From: an uncultured Muribaculaceae bacterium | GTDB taxonomy: Bacteria; Bacteroidota; Bacteroidia; Bacteroidales; Muribaculaceae | Reading direction: 5' to 3' | Length of the DNA stretch: 48,042 nucleotides | Assembly: GCA_910587235.1 (NCBI GenBank) | Contig: CAJUKD010000016.1 | Span: forward strand, 1 to 48,042 | Part shown: positions 33,679-42,078 of the stretch, in pieces | Layout: each line of letters starts with the position of its first letter | Numbering within the stretch: position 1 is the first letter of the stretch | The notes under the pieces: generated by a model | What the model was told of the DNA's origin: nothing | Seen by the model: only the letters and a program-made list of their open reading frames with translations | The model's database searches: none | Program-made: the position numbers and the translations under genes

Positions 33679-36600
33679 TCAGTCGTCATCGAAAAGCGGG
33701 TCGTCGCCCTCGCTGCCCATTAGCGCGGGGTCGTTTTCCGGTTTTTCTGCGGGAGTTATGTTCTTGGGAGCCTGATTGGTCGTATCAGGCTGATTTGTCG
33801 GGTTTTCCTGTTTTGTTGCCGGCTCTTCCAAGGCGGGTTCCGTAGGCTGTTCTTCCGTAACGGTTTCCGCTTCGGCTCCATTGACTTCAGGAGGCGTTTC
33901 GGCTTCGTCGGCTTCCGAGAGCGTTTCGACTTCCTCAGGCTGGAGCAAGTCGGCTTGTGCATCTATATAGTTCTGTTCTTCGAGATAATGGAAATATTCG
34001 TCGAAAGAACGTCCTTCTGAAAGTAATTTGTCGAAGTTGGCGGCGCTTATGGCTATCGGTTTGACGCCGGGGAACAACTTGAAGTCCGGCGAGTCTGCCA
34101 TTACCCGGCGGTAGTGGTTGAGTTCGTCGAGATTCTCGAATCCGCGTACGACTATCATGCCCAGACGCCCGAAGTTCATCTGTTCAAGGTCGAAGTCCTT
34201 TACGACAAACGAGCCGAAGTTATGGCGTGCGATTTCGTAGAGCAGCAGATTTGTCGGTATCTCGTCGGTTGCGAATGTGAATACCAGCAACTGGCGGGTA
34301 TCCGGATTGAGGTCGAATACAGCGGGACCGAGTCCGTCGGCAGTGGCGGTTGTGTCGTTTGTCAGTCGCATGTCCCATATCATGCCTCGCAGGTTCCCCG
34401 ATTGGGCTGTCTGAAGCTCGCGGCCTTGTGCCATGCCTTTGAGCCAAGCCGATGCTATAGGTGTGATATCCGTGTCGGGGTAGCGCTCGAGCAACTGTCG
34501 CAGTACGGCGTTGAAGTCCTCCGTTTTCTTTTCGGTGACAAGAGCCAGGGCGTGGAGGAACATGAATTTGGGCATGATTTTGCTAAGCGGATAACGCGAC
34601 TCCATTTCCTCGTATCCGCGGTGTACTTCGGCATTGCGGTTTTCAAGATAAGCCTGATATGTGCGGTCGTACAGTTCCTGCTGCACGCGGTCCATGTCGC
34701 GCAGGTTGTCAAGATATTTCGGATCGCGCAAGGCCATGCCGTAGCTCGACTCCGGGAAGTCGGAAAGAATCAGGTCCCTGTATTTTTCCGCAGAAAGCGC
34801 GTCGCCCATACGCATGTACATCAGATACAGATTGTAATATGTATCAAGGCGATAGACATTGTCAGGATAATCGGAAAGCAGACGGTTGAATTCGTCGCCT
34901 GCCGCATCGAAATCCTCGAGTTTGTCTTTCAGGATAACGCCCATGTTATACAGTCCTTCCTGTATCACGTCGTGGGCAGTCTGCCGTTCCTCGTCGCTCT
35001 GTGGTATCTGTGCGAGATAATATTCAGGATAATGCGGGTCGGAAGCGTGTTCGAGTTTTTCGCGTTCCTCGTCGGAAAGATTGTCTTCAGGCTTTTCGCT
35101 GTTTTGGCTGTCGGCATCGTCTTCGCTGCCATCTTCCCCGTCGGCATCCGGGGAGTCGAAATCGGAGGTGTTGAATGTGGCCTTGTTGCGGCGGCGCCAG
35201 TCGTCCTCGAGTTTTCGTGAACCCCATCTTTTCTGGAATTCGGTCTTACCGGCATTGCGGGTGGCTGTGTTGTAGAAGTACCATGAATTGTCGGCGTTGA
35301 TTGTGAATGAGTTCGGCGCGTTGTCCTGATTGAGCTGGTTGCCGTTGGCGGCCTGCTGGGCAAGATATTCTTCGCGTCGGGCTGCTTCGGCTTCTTCACG
35401 CTCTTTCTGTTTCAGGTCCTCTATGATTTTGTTGATTACAGCGTCGCGTTGTTCCGGGGTCATATCTGCAAGCCGCAGCAATGAGTCCTGAAGGTTTACG
35501 TTCTGTGAGTACACGGCCAGTTCGTCGAGCACGTCGCTGCGTCGTTTCAAAGTTTTATAGTCGGGGTAGGTGACCGGCAGTTGCGGCACAGCTTCGGAAT
35601 AACAAGGCTGAGCAAGCTCATAGTTGTGCCGTATGAAATACAGATTGCCGAGAGTGAGCTGGTTCATGGCTTTGTCGATGCCGTTTCTGGTGCTTTTTTC
35701 ATTCGCAAGAACATAGTTCTCGATGGCTTTGACCGTATCGCCGCGCGACAGGTACAGATTGCCTATCGCATAGTAAATCTGGTCGAGATAGTCTTTGTTG
35801 CGGTCGTAGCGTGTCATTCGCCGCAGGGCTTTGACTTCGGATGATATGTCGGCTCCGGTGAATACTTCGCTTTGTTTTATGCGTGCGTTGAATTTTGTGC
35901 GGTATGGTGCCGATGAAGCACTGCCGGCATCTTTGAACGCTTTATAGGCCTGTTCTTTCTGCCCGAGCCGTGAATATACTTGTCCGAGCAGAAAGTTAAG
36001 TCGTGTTTTCTGTGCTCCCGATGCTTCTTTGGCGGCGGCGCTAAGGTAGGGCAGAGCTGCTTCGTAGTCTTGCGAACGAAGGTGGAAATCGGCGTAGACA
36101 AAATTGTACAGTTCGCGCAGACGTTTGGTTGTCAGCTCCTCTGGCTTTATACGCGTGATTATGTTTTCGGCTTCGAATAGCCAGTCAAGCGACACATAGG
36201 AGAGCGCCTGCATCAGTTTGCTTTCGACGACAGTTTCCGGCAGCCACTTGAAATGCCGGCTGATATAGAAAAATGTAGATGCGGCTCCGAGAAAATCGCC
36301 GTTGTAATACTGGCTGCGTCCCATCATCATCCATGCGTTGTGGAGAAACGGATTGTATTCTTCGCGTTTCATCCATTCCTTATACTTGGGATCGGACGAT
36401 TTCCCGGCTTTCTTCTTCGGACGTTTCTTTATCGAACGCAACTGGATAGCTTTCTGAGCTTTTTCTATCGAACGGTCGAAGTTTCCGGACGGTTGTGGCA
36501 ACAGGGGGTCGCTTTTGGCTTCGACAGGGTGCATGAATACCTGACGGGAGTAGTCGTCTTCGTACTTCGACTCCATGTCGGCGAGAGTTTCGCGAAAATG

Positions 36601-36780
36601 CGTGTCGCCGTTGTAATATATATTGTAACGGGTTATGAATGCCTGATAGTTGCGTGAGGCGGCGGTGTTCTTTTTAGGGCTGCATGCACCAAAGAGAACA
36701 CTCAAAAACAAGGTCAGCACGACTGTCAGAACCATGCTGCCCCTGAATGGCCGGGAGTTTGTCTGCCGAAAGAATGACAT
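33679..36780 (-). CDS. PorW/SprE-like TPR lipoprotein (type IX secretion / gliding family)
   Basis: Lipoprotein of 1033 residues: signal with lipobox LFGAC (Cys33) and the family opening RNYQAFITRYNIYYNGDTHF, which resembles SprE/PorW. Long tetratricopeptide-like helical repeats span about 150-450 and 580-790. A Lys/Glu/Asn-rich low-complexity segment lies between them (about 455-570). A C-terminal alpha/beta region contains RLGMIVVRGFENLDELNHY, followed by IAISAANFDKLL. The last 80 or so residues are Pro/Glu/Thr-rich and acidic. SprE/PorW proteins support type IX secretion in relatives. It sits directly upstream of porX. Confidence 0.8.
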   Translation of the reverse strand: MSFFRQTNSRPFRGSMVLTVVLTLFLSVLFGACSPKKNTAASRNYQAFITRYNIYYNGDTHFRETLADMESKYEDDYSRQVFMHPVEAKSDPLLPQPSGNFDRSIEKAQKAIQLRSIKKRPKKKAGKSSDPKYKEWMKREEYNPFLHNAWMMMGRSQYYNGDFLGAASTFFYISRHFKWLPETVVESKLMQALSYVSLDWLFEAENIITRIKPEELTTKRLRELYNFVYADFHLRSQDYEAALPYLSAAAKEASGAQKTRLNFLLGQVYSRLGQKEQAYKAFKDAGSASSAPYRTKFNARIKQSEVFTGADISSEVKALRRMTRYDRNKDYLDQIYYAIGNLYLSRGDTVKAIENYVLANEKSTRNGIDKAMNQLTLGNLYFIRHNYELAQPCYSEAVPQLPVTYPDYKTLKRRSDVLDELAVYSQNVNLQDSLLRLADMTPEQRDAVINKIIEDLKQKEREEAEAARREEYLAQQAANGNQLNQDNAPNSFTINADNSWYFYNTATRNAGKTEFQKRWGSRKLEDDWRRRNKATFNTSDFDSPDADGEDGSEDDADSQNSEKPEDNLSDEEREKLEHASDPHYPEYYLAQIPQSDEERQTAHDVIQEGLYNMGVILKDKLEDFDAAGDEFNRLLSDYPDNVYRLDTYYNLYLMYMRMGDALSAEKYRDLILSDFPESSYGMALRDPKYLDNLRDMDRVQQELYDRTYQAYLENRNAEVHRGYEEMESRYPLSKIMPKFMFLHALALVTEKKTEDFNAVLRQLLERYPDTDITPIASAWLKGMAQGRELQTAQSGNLRGMIWDMRLTNDTTATADGLGPAVFDLNPDTRQLLVFTFATDEIPTNLLLYEIARHNFGSFVVKDFDLEQMNFGRLGMIVVRGFENLDELNHYRRVMADSPDFKLFPGVKPIAISAANFDKLLSEGRSFDEYFHYLEEQNYIDAQADLLQPEEVETLSEADEAETPPEVNGAEAETVTEEQPTEPALEEPATKQENPTNQPDTTNQAPKNITPAEKPENDPALMGSEGDDPLFDDD

Positions 36781-36809
36781 TATATACTATAACGTCGTTA
36801 CAAGACTTC

Positions 36810-38822
36810 TTATTGTGCCGCCGGTGCGCTCGGATAGGCCACACGGGAGTGATATATAGTGGACAGGCGTTTGATGAATGCCTCTTTGATTCTGGGAATG
36901 TCGCGGAATGTCAGTGTCGACTGGTTGTGCAGCCCGTCGGCAATCTGTCCGTCGATGATTTTGTTTACGAGGTCGGTTATGGCAGCCTGTGAATGGTCGG
37001 TCAGAGATCGGCTGGCGGCTTCCACGCAGTCTGCCATCATCATCAGGGACGTTTCGCGGCTCTGCGGGTTCGGTCCGGGATATCTGAAGGGGGTAGGATC
37101 GGCATCCGGATTCTTGGCACAATAAGTGTAATAGAAATATTTTGCCATTCCGGCTCCGTGGTGTTCGCTTATGAAGTTGCGGATCACTTCCGGCAGCCCG
37201 GCCTTGTCGGCCAGACGCAGTCCGTCGGCCACGTGGTCTATGACTATCGATGCGCTTCGTTCGGGCGGTAGGGCATCGTGCGGGTTCACGCCATGCTGGT
37301 TTTCGGTGAAGAAAGCCGGATTTTTAAGTTTGCCTATGTCGTGGTACAGCGCGCCGGCGCGTATCAGCTGGACATTGGCGCCTATGCGCTGTGCGGCGTC
37401 GGAGGCCAGATTGCTTACGGCTATGGAGTGCTGGAACGTGCCGGGACATTCGTTGCTGAGCCGCAGCAACAGCGGATTGTTGATATCGGCGAGTTCGACA
37501 AGCGTGACGACTGAAACGAATCCGAACATACGCTCTACGGCCGACATAAGTATGTAAGCCATCGAGGTTAGAGCGGCGTTTATGAGCAGGAACACTACCA
37601 TGCGAAGGTTGAAATCATCGAAAGTGCCGTTCATCATCAGCTCGAGCGATGCGTAAGCCACGATGTATGTCACCGCAACTACCAGTGATGTGCGCAGCAG
37701 CTGTGCGCGTCGGCTGAGTTCGCGAAGAGAGTAGATGGCTACGGCAGAGGCGCAGTACTGAAGGAATATGAATTCCAGCGCGAAAGAGCTTATTCCGGCG
37801 CATATCAGAGTGGCCGACATGGCGACGAAGAATGCGGTGCGTCCTTCGAAGAATACCAGCATGAGCACCGGAATTATGGTCATCGGCACGATGTATATGC
37901 CCGAGCTGATGAAGCGGTTGCTGCCTGCCGCCAACAGAAAGAATACTGTGATCATGGCGTAGATGAACAGGACCGCGTTGCGCTTCTCGTAAATTTCAGG
38001 TGCGTAGAAATAGAAATACAGCATCAGTGCCGCCAGAATAAGAGCTACATATCCGAATTGTCCGAGGAGCATCACCACGTCGTCGGCTTTGTCGTTTGTA
38101 TGCATTTCGTCCAGCATGGCTTCATAAGTGCGCAGATTTGTGAAATCCTGCGGAGTTATTATGTCGCCCTTGTTGATAATTGTCGCTCCGGAGAGGATCA
38201 CGCCTCGGCGCGCCGTGATAAGTTCGTACTCGTTGTCGTACAGTTGCTCGCTTTTCTCGCGGTTAAGAGTGTAGTTCGGTTCCAGAATTTCATGCAGTCC
38301 GGCTTTTGAGAAATATTCGTGGAGCGCAGGATCGCTGATTGTCGAGTCAAGATACAGATATATTTCGCGTGGCGAGGTGAAGCTGCGTGTCGGCATCTCG
38401 TTGATTATGTTTTTTTCGAGTATGCGTATTTTAGGCAGACGTCCGGCTTCAATCATTTCGCGTGTTTCGCTGTCGACCACGCCGCCTGAATAAATTTTCC
38501 GTAGTTCGGAGGCAAGAGCGGTTTTTAGCCGGTGACTGCCGGCGTCGGGAAGCGCGCGTACGATTGTGTCGATCACGAGCTGGTTTAGTTCGAATATAGG
38601 GATGAAGCGTGCGTCGAGTGTGTCGCGGGCACGTTGTACGGTAGCGGAGTCCGGATAGACCGGAATGTCGAACGGAGCGAAAAGTTGCGCGTAGTTCCAC
38701 GGTCTTCCTTCCTCGTAGTTGAATCGTTTGTTCTCCGGGTGCGGGTAGACGTATACTATTATTATGGTGGCGGCAAGTGCTATCGCTATGCGTTGGAAGA
38801 GCTTGTTTCTGGGAAATTTCAT
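36810..38822 (-). CDS. 7TM-HD (PgpH-like) membrane phosphodiesterase
   Basis: Inner-membrane protein of 670 residues with the 7TMR-HD layout. It has an N-terminal helix, a periplasmic region (about 35-270), seven membrane helices (about 275-450) and a cytoplasmic HD domain. That domain has CPGTFQHSIAVSNLASDA, then the metal site HDIGK (about 494) and HHGAGMAKYFYY. Homologues of the PgpH type hydrolyse cyclic di-AMP to pApA. The HD residues look intact. It lies 18 bases after rel and 29 before porW. Substrate is inferred from homology only. Confidence 0.9.
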   Translation of the reverse strand: MKFPRNKLFQRIAIALAATIIIVYVYPHPENKRFNYEEGRPWNYAQLFAPFDIPVYPDSATVQRARDTLDARFIPIFELNQLVIDTIVRALPDAGSHRLKTALASELRKIYSGGVVDSETREMIEAGRLPKIRILEKNIINEMPTRSFTSPREIYLYLDSTISDPALHEYFSKAGLHEILEPNYTLNREKSEQLYDNEYELITARRGVILSGATIINKGDIITPQDFTNLRTYEAMLDEMHTNDKADDVVMLLGQFGYVALILAALMLYFYFYAPEIYEKRNAVLFIYAMITVFFLLAAGSNRFISSGIYIVPMTIIPVLMLVFFEGRTAFFVAMSATLICAGISSFALEFIFLQYCASAVAIYSLRELSRRAQLLRTSLVVAVTYIVAYASLELMMNGTFDDFNLRMVVFLLINAALTSMAYILMSAVERMFGFVSVVTLVELADINNPLLLRLSNECPGTFQHSIAVSNLASDAAQRIGANVQLIRAGALYHDIGKLKNPAFFTENQHGVNPHDALPPERSASIVIDHVADGLRLADKAGLPEVIRNFISEHHGAGMAKYFYYTYCAKNPDADPTPFRYPGPNPQSRETSLMMMADCVEAASRSLTDHSQAAITDLVNKIIDGQIADGLHNQSTLTFRDIPRIKEAFIKRLSTIYHSRVAYPSAPAAQ

Positions 38823-38840
38823 GATGCTTGTAATGAGAGT

Positions 38841-41144
38841 TTAATGAACTCTTGCGGCAGAAGTCACACCGTCGATGGAGCGTGCCTGACGGCAAAGGTC
38901 GCTGACAGCCTCGACGTCGGCTACTTTTACCCACAGGTCGCATTCGAATACCTCGCCGGATGCTTCAATCTCAAGTTTTCGTATATCGATGCCCATGTGG
39001 GTGGAGATGAGCTGTATTAGTTCCTGCAGTATGCCGTGGCGGTCTATGCCTTCGATTTTCAGATGGGCGAGAAAGCGTTCGGGAGCGGTGTCCCATTCGG
39101 TCGCGACGATGCGCGAGCCGTAACCGGCCTTCAGTACTTGCGCTTCCGGACAGTCGAGAGAATGAATCTCGACTATGCCTTCATCGTTTATGAATCCCAT
39201 TACGTCGTCGCCGTGAATGGGATGGCAGCATTGGGCGAGTTTGTAGTTTGCGCCGTCGGCTGTATGTTTGAGCCGGTATATTTCTTTTGTGTTTATTTTT
39301 TTCTCGGGAGTCAGTATCTTCTCCGTTGCGTCGTCTGCTGATGTGTCGGCCGTTTCCGTATTTGACGAGGACGATGTGGTTGGCATCACTTTCTTGCCGA
39401 ATTTGATTATTGTCGACAGCAGGCCCGTCTTGCGGTCGTCGCCATGCGCGGCCGATTTTTTCAAAGTCTTGACCAAAAAGTCGGCAAGGACTATCTCCTG
39501 GGCGCCAAGCTGATAGTAAAGGTCGTCGCGTCCCGATGCATGAAAAGTGCCGAGGATTTTGCTGATGACTGCATTCGATTCCTGAATGTCGTTGTCGGCC
39601 AGCCACTTTTCGAATATTTTACGGCCTTCTGCAATCATTGGCTGGCGCATTTTGCGCAAAGCCTGACGCAGGCGTGTCTTGGCCTTGGCGGTTACCAGAT
39701 GGTTTTCCCATTCGGGCTGAGGTGTCTGTGTCTTGGAGGTGAGGACTTCAGCCTGGTCGCCACTACGCAGCACATGGCTCAAAGGAACAAGCTTGTGGTT
39801 CACTTTGCCCGCTATGCAGCGCATGCCGATTTCGGAATGCAGATTGAATGCCAGGTCAAGGACTGTCGAGCCTGACGGCAGTGTGAGCAATTCTCCGGCA
39901 GGAGTGAATACCACAATTTCTGACGCAAATAGGTTTAGCTTCAGTGTGTTGAGGAAATCTATCGCGCTTGGCTCGGGATTGTCGAGTATATCCTTGATGG
40001 TGCGCAGCCATGCGTTCAGTTCTGATTCCTCGTCGCCTTCTCCGATTTTGTATTTCCAGTGCGCGGCAAAGCCTTTTTCTGCAATTTCGTCCATCCGTCG
40101 GCTGCGTATCTGAACCTCTATCCAGTTGCCGTCGGGTCCCATCACGGTTAGATGGAGAGCCTGATATCCGTTTGCCTTCGGTGTGGCTATCCAGTCGCGG
40201 GTGCGTGTGGGATGGAGCTGATACAGGTCGGTTATGGCCGAATATATGCTCCAGCAGATGGCTTTTTCTTTGCTTTGGTCGTCGCATTCGAACACTATGC
40301 GCATGGCATACAGGTCGTAGACTTCTTCGAATGGCAGATGTTTTGTTTCCATCTTGTTATAGATGGAATAGATCGATTTCAGACGGGCTTTGGCATCGTA
40401 TTTTATGCCGATGCTGTCGAGCTTGCGTTTTATCGGTTCGGAGAAATCCGAATAGACGGCAGAGCGACGGGCTTCGCTTTCGTGTATTTTTTCGGAAATC
40501 TGGCGGTAGATGTCCGGATGTTCATGCTTGAAGCTCAGATCCTCGAGTTCTGTCTTTATGGCGAAAAGTCCGAGCCTGTGTGCCAGCGGAGCATATATGT
40601 AGAGTGTTTCGCCGGCTATTTTGTAGCGTTTGTTCGGAGCCATGGAGCCGAGTGTGCGCATATTGTGCAGGCGGTCGGCCATCTTGATCAGCACCACACG
40701 TATGTCTTCGCTCATGGTGAGCAGCAGTTTGCGGAAATTTTCGGCTTGTACCGATGCTTTGTCGCCGAATATGCCGCCTGATATTTTGGTGAGGCCTTCT
40801 ACGAACTGTGCTATTTTTGGCCCGAAATTCTGTTCTATGTCGTCGACGGTATATTCCGTGTCCTCGACAACGTCGTGGAGCAAAGCGGCGCATATCGATG
40901 TGGATCCCAGACCGATTTCCTTGCTCACTATTTTCGCTACGGCTATGGGGTGCATTATGTACGGTTCGCCCGACCTGCGGCGTATTCCGCTGTGCGCTTC
41001 CTTGGCGAAGCGGAACGCACGTTCGATTATTTCCACTTTCTTGCGGTGGTTACTGTTGAGATAGCCGTCAAGTAGATCCTTGAAAGCATCTTCAATCATT
41101 TTATCCTCCTGCGCGGGAGTGAGGGCTGTCGGTTTACTGTCCAT
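38841..41144 (-). CDS. Bifunctional (p)ppGpp synthetase/hydrolase Rel
   Basis: RelA/SpoT homologue of 767 residues with both catalytic halves intact. The hydrolase HD domain has His65 and LLHDVVEDT (His90, Asp91, Glu94, Asp95). The synthetase domain contains YDLYAMRIVFE (276-286), KANGYQALHLTV (323-334) and WIEVQIRSRRMD (341-352). A TGS domain, a zinc-finger region with CCHPIHGDDVMGF and HSLDCPEA, and a C-terminal ACT domain follow. It sets the stringent response by making and degrading (p)ppGpp. It is first in the long minus-strand operon behind a near-ideal promoter. Confidence 0.97.
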   Translation of the reverse strand: MDSKPTALTPAQEDKMIEDAFKDLLDGYLNSNHRKKVEIIERAFRFAKEAHSGIRRRSGEPYIMHPIAVAKIVSKEIGLGSTSICAALLHDVVEDTEYTVDDIEQNFGPKIAQFVEGLTKISGGIFGDKASVQAENFRKLLLTMSEDIRVVLIKMADRLHNMRTLGSMAPNKRYKIAGETLYIYAPLAHRLGLFAIKTELEDLSFKHEHPDIYRQISEKIHESEARRSAVYSDFSEPIKRKLDSIGIKYDAKARLKSIYSIYNKMETKHLPFEEVYDLYAMRIVFECDDQSKEKAICWSIYSAITDLYQLHPTRTRDWIATPKANGYQALHLTVMGPDGNWIEVQIRSRRMDEIAEKGFAAHWKYKIGEGDEESELNAWLRTIKDILDNPEPSAIDFLNTLKLNLFASEIVVFTPAGELLTLPSGSTVLDLAFNLHSEIGMRCIAGKVNHKLVPLSHVLRSGDQAEVLTSKTQTPQPEWENHLVTAKAKTRLRQALRKMRQPMIAEGRKIFEKWLADNDIQESNAVISKILGTFHASGRDDLYYQLGAQEIVLADFLVKTLKKSAAHGDDRKTGLLSTIIKFGKKVMPTTSSSSNTETADTSADDATEKILTPEKKINTKEIYRLKHTADGANYKLAQCCHPIHGDDVMGFINDEGIVEIHSLDCPEAQVLKAGYGSRIVATEWDTAPERFLAHLKIEGIDRHGILQELIQLISTHMGIDIRKLEIEASGEVFECDLWVKVADVEAVSDLCRQARSIDGVTSAARVH

Positions 41145-41202
41145 GGCGAATTGTCTGGATTTGCGTGCTTTGACTGTGCCGTACGGAAACGGACATTTTA
41201 TA

Positions 41203-41234
41203 CAAAGTTACTGTTTTTTCGCGAATCTTGCAAA
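41203..41234 (-). promoter_or_regulatory. Promoter for the rel-pgpH-porW-porX-tsaE-birA-uvrA operon
   Basis: On the minus strand TTTG (41234-41231), a 20-base spacer and TAACTTTG (41210-41203) form a near-perfect Bacteroidota promoter. The leader to rel is about 50 bases. Confidence 0.82.
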
Positions 41235-41269
41235 ATTAACCCTCATTAAGAAATTATTCATTCCAAAAT

Positions 41270-41300
41270 TTTGGCGGTCGGAAAAATGTGCGTAACTTTG
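41270..41300 (+). promoter_or_regulatory. Promoter upstream of recR
   Basis: TTTG (41270-41273), a 19-base spacer and TAACTTTG (41293-41300) fit the consensus fully. Transcription should begin near 41307, leaving about 150 bases before recR. It is divergent from the rel promoter, 36 bases away. Confidence 0.82.
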
Positions 41301-41306
41301 CAATGA

Positions 41307-41420
41307 AAAGTGACCGGTCGCTTTTCGCGCACAAATTTTAGGATAAAATACAAACGAATATATACTTGAATTTTGGTTATGAGGGAGGTGCGTTACTGCG
41401 AAGTAGCGCACTTTCGATTT
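41307..41420 (+). ncRNA. Candidate small RNA or transcription attenuator in the recR leader
   Basis: The predicted transcript opens with a palindrome (41307-41324: arms AAAGTGA and TCGCTTT around CCGG, one G-T pair). An A/T-rich middle follows, and then a stronger hairpin (41388-41411: arms GTGCGTTACT and AGTAGCGCAC, one G-T pair, GCGA tetraloop). After the second hairpin comes TTTCGATTTTT, like an intrinsic terminator. No second TAnnTTTG promoter is seen between it and recR. Either an RNA of about 115 bases ends here or the hairpin attenuates recR. No known RNA family is recognised. Confidence 0.45.
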
Positions 41421-41422
41421 TT
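41388..41422 (+). terminator. GNRA-capped hairpin with U-rich tail before recR
   Basis: Ten-bp stem with GCGA loop followed by TTTCGATTTTT, 33 bases upstream of the recR ATG. The tail is interrupted by CGA, so termination may be partial. Confidence 0.55.
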
Positions 41423-41454
41423 AAGCCGGAATCAGAGTGTGATAAAATGTAGAC

Positions 41455-42078
41455 ATGGATAGAGAATTTACCTCGACATTGCTGGAAAATGCGGTGACTT
41501 CGCTTTCGCGTCTTCCCGGTGTTGGACGCAAGACTGCATTGCGTCTTGCCCTCCATCTGTTGCGACGCGACGAAGCTGATGCGGTCGGACTCGGAGAGGC
41601 GCTGATAGCTATGCGTAAAGGAATCCGTTATTGTCGGGTATGTCATAATATAAGCGAAGACGAGGTTTGTGATATTTGCGCGTCACCGTTGCGCGACTCC
41701 TCCTCGGTGTGTGTGGTCGAGAATGTCCGCGATGTTATGAGTATAGAACGAACAGGGCAGTTTGCCGGGCTTTATCATGTTCTCGGCGGATTGATATCGC
41801 CTGTCGACGGGATTGGCCCTGACAGCCTTGAGATAGCCTCGCTTCTGGAGCGTGTGGCTGCCGGAGGGGTCAAGGAGCTTATACTCGCTCTCAGTGCCAC
41901 TGTCGAGGGCGATACTACCAATTTTTATATATACCGAAGAGTAGGAGAGCTTGGAGCGGATGTGAAAGTGACTCAGCTTGCCCGCGGGGTATCGGTTGGT
42001 AATGAGATAGAATACACCGACGAGATAACACTCGGGCGTTCGTTGCTTAACCGTACACCGTTTTCCGACGTGCTATGA
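41455..42078 (+). CDS. recR: Recombination mediator protein RecR
   Basis: DNA-binding recombination mediator of 207 residues that helps load RecA at gaps. A helix-hairpin-helix segment, LSRLPGVGRKTALRLALHLL, lies near the N-terminus. A four-cysteine zinc site is in CRVCHNISEDEVCDIC, and a TOPRIM domain follows (VCVVENVRDVMSIERT, then YHVLGGLISPVDGIGP), with a C-terminal GNEIEYTDEITLGRSL. Length is standard. Its stop overlaps the start of the GNAT gene by four bases. Confidence 0.97.
   Translation: MDREFTSTLLENAVTSLSRLPGVGRKTALRLALHLLRRDEADAVGLGEALIAMRKGIRYCRVCHNISEDEVCDICASPLRDSSSVCVVENVRDVMSIERTGQFAGLYHVLGGLISPVDGIGPDSLEIASLLERVAAGGVKELILALSATVEGDTTNFYIYRRVGELGADVKVTQLARGVSVGNEIEYTDEITLGRSLLNRTPFSDVL

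Noticed and set aside
34114..35220. A 368-codon open frame on the plus strand opposite the PorW-like gene
   Set aside because: It is a shadow of the real coding strand: it lacks any domain or promoter, and the opposite frame has a signal peptide, repeats and a family match.
41303..41341. A 12-codon reading frame (MKSDRSLFAHKF) that could be a leader peptide before recR
   Set aside because: Its ATG lies at or before the predicted transcription start, there is no ribosome binding site, and the codons show no regulatory amino-acid run. The palindrome explains the sequence better.
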